Positions 62,604 through 64,000 of a stretch of DNA of 64,000 nt are shown one piece after another. Every line of letters begins with the position of its first letter. Position 1 is the stretch's first letter. This stretch comes from Diphasiastrum complanatum (lineage: Eukaryota; Streptophyta; Lycopodiopsida; Lycopodiales; Lycopodiaceae), in assembly GCA_029204225.1 (NCBI GenBank), contig CM055093.1, forward strand, positions 22,859,912 to 22,923,911, written 5' to 3'. The position numbers and the translations under genes were made by a program. The notes below the pieces were generated by a model. The model worked only from the letters and a program-made list of their open reading frames with translations. It had not been told where the DNA came from and did not search any database.

Positions 62604-64000
62604 CTAAGTAAGAAAATCAGCATGTTGCTTTAAATTCAAAGCTTCACAAAGAGCTTTAAATCGAACTCTAGGCAATGCCTTAGTGAACACATCTGCAATA
62701 TTATCCTCCGTGGGACAATATTCAAGCGTGATGTCGCCATTATGAAGCTTCTCCCGAACAAAGTGATAGTGGATCTCGATATGCTTTGTTCTTGCATGAA
62801 ATACTGGATTTCGTGCAATGGCAGTAGCACTTTGACTATCTGTAAATAGGAGAGTAGCTGAGGGCTGGCCATGCTTCATATCGACAAGTAATTGTCTCAT
62901 CCATATACACTCCGTAGTGGCTGAAAACGTTGCTCTATATTCTGCTTCACTTGAGGATGTAGCAACGGTGGGCTGCTTCTTGCTTAACCAAGAAACTACA
63001 GAATTTCCAATGAAAAAGCAATGACCACTAGTAGAGCGTCTAGTGTCTTGATCTCCACCCCAATCCGAGTCACAAAAACCAGCCAAACATGCATCATCAC
63101 TAGAAGGATAAAACAGACCAAGTGTTTTACTTCCTTGAAGATATCGAAGGATCCTCTTCAATGCTTTCCAATGTGATGTCAACGGAGCATGCATGAATTG
63201 ACTCATGAGGGAAACATTATAAGATATGTCTGGTCTTGAGTTGCATAAGTAAATGAGACTTCCAACTGCTTGACAATATAGTGTAGTATCAAATGGTTCA
63301 TCACCACTTTGATTACTTAACTTCAGGCCCGTCTCAATTGGTGTAGCAACCGGCTTGCAATCTTCCATTTTGAAACGCTTCAAAATCTGCTTAATGTACT
63401 GCTGTTGGGTAATGAGGATTCCAGCCTTTCCTTGCAAAAACTCAAGACCAAGGTAGAAATGCAATTGGCCTAAATCTGATGTATCATAAACTGAAGCAAG
63501 ATCAGATTTTAAGGCTGCAATATATTGTTCATTACTACCCGTAATGATAATATCATCAACATATAGCAAAATGATGATGATAAACTCAGATGTATGCATG
63601 ACATAAAGCGTAGATTCACTAGGACTGTTAGAAAACCCACGATCACAAAAGTATGTGTGTATCTTTTGATACCACATCCTTGGGGCTTGTTGTAGTCCAT
63701 AGAGAGCCTTCTTGAGAAGACACACTTTGTCTTCTTGACCTGCAACCAAAAAACCAACAGGTTGCTGAAGGTAAACTTCCTCATGAAGATCACCATAGAG
63801 GAAGGCTGTCTTTATGTCAAGTTGGTGCATACGCCAACCATGATGGGCAGCCAAAGCAGTGACTATCCTTACAGTAGTTATTCGTGCGGTAGGTGCAAAA
63901 GTTTCCTCATAATCAATGCCCTCCTTTTGCGCATAGCCTTTGGCAACAAGTCTTGCCTTGTACCTTTCAACAGTACCATCGGACTTGTACTTGATCTTAT
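62604..64000 (-). CDS. Ty1/copia polyprotein, reverse transcriptase and RNase H, open at the edge
   Basis: One uninterrupted minus-strand frame from the window edge to TAG at 62604. The visible part starts in the reverse-transcriptase fingers (KIKYKSDGTVERYKARLVAK) and continues GYAQKEGIDYEETFAP and MHQLDIKTAFLYGDLHEEVY (catalytic Asp). It then has QAPRMWYQ, the intact LLYVDDIIITGS and a thumb with DLGQLHFYLGLE. RNase H follows with AGFCDSDWGGDQDTRRST, SSSEAEYRA, FTDSQSATAIARNP, HARTKHIEI and DVFTKALP. All motifs known for the family are present without stops, so this copy may be young. Gag, protease and integrase lie beyond 64000. The start codon is not in the window. Confidence 0.95.
   Translation of the reverse strand, partial: KIKYKSDGTVERYKARLVAKGYAQKEGIDYEETFAPTARITTVRIVTALAAHHGWRMHQLDIKTAFLYGDLHEEVYLQQPVGFLVAGQEDKVCLLKKALYGLQQAPRMWYQKIHTYFCDRGFSNSPSESTLYVMHTSEFIIIILLYVDDIIITGSNEQYIAALKSDLASVYDTSDLGQLHFYLGLEFLQGKAGILITQQQYIKQILKRFKMEDCKPVATPIETGLKLSNQSGDEPFDTTLYCQAVGSLIYLCNSRPDISYNVSLMSQFMHAPLTSHWKALKRILRYLQGSKTLGLFYPSSDDACLAGFCDSDWGGDQDTRRSTSGHCFFIGNSVVSWLSKKQPTVATSSSEAEYRATFSATTECIWMRQLLVDMKHGQPSATLLFTDSQSATAIARNPVFHARTKHIEIHYHFVREKLHNGDITLEYCPTEDNIADVFTKALPRVRFKALCEALNLKQHADFLT

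Overview
The window looks like nuclear DNA of a land plant with a large, transposon-dominated genome. Three signs point this way: plant-type Ty1/copia and Ty3/gypsy chromovirus fragments everywhere, long (GA)n tracts, and a plant-like complex III subunit gene split by an intron. The mixture, including a non-LTR element with a zinc-finger N-terminus and a nuclease-like C-terminus, would fit a fern, lycophyte or other non-flowering plant. That taxonomic guess is an inference. I see no bacterial-style operons, rRNA, tRNA or CRISPR.

Layout. 0-2.4 kb: a decayed, spliced gene of unknown family (family A, copy 1, minus strand) and a 49-bp minisatellite. 2.4-7.2 kb: a retroelement-like coding region without pol domains (+), a candidate LTR carrying huge (GA)n tracts, then a second LTR-like block. 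7.2-8.5 kb: repeat modules that recur inverted at 20.8-21.6 kb and direct at 15.7-16.1 kb. 8.9-10.2 kb: family A copy 2, better preserved. 11-28 kb: a scrapyard of copia and gypsy pieces in both orientations, with four LTR copies of one copia family and a 643-bp direct repeat pair.

28-46 kb: gene-like island with insertions. It holds family B (coiled-coil protein of unknown function) copy 1 at 30.8-31.7 kb, the first part of an SNM1/DCLRE1A-like DNA cross-link repair gene broken by small tandem duplications (32.9-33.7 kb, minus), and an apparently expressed-type QCR8 gene (35.2-36.6 kb, +). A GC-rich hairpin region follows, then a broken non-LTR retrotransposon (38.1-41.2 kb, minus), family B copy 2 (42.0-44.7 kb, +), and an unidentified decayed coding region on the minus strand.

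46.7-51.1 kb: a 5'-truncated chromovirus with a complete 3' LTR, followed by a 34-bp minisatellite. 52.8-58.4 kb: two exons of at least one host gene, probably with a mitochondrial or plastid transit peptide, separated by long non-coding sequence. 59-61.3 kb: 5' end of one copia element (LTR, primer-binding site, gag start) abutting the 3' end of a chromovirus. 62.1-64 kb: the 3' half of a nearly intact copia element that runs out of the window.

Most coding sequence is parasitic and dead. The likely functional pieces are QCR8, the 62-64 kb copia pol and possibly the 52.8/58.3 kb exons. The most unusual content is two dispersed, intron-containing gene families (A and B). Each is present twice with matching exon boundaries or domain order, and I could not assign either to a known family.
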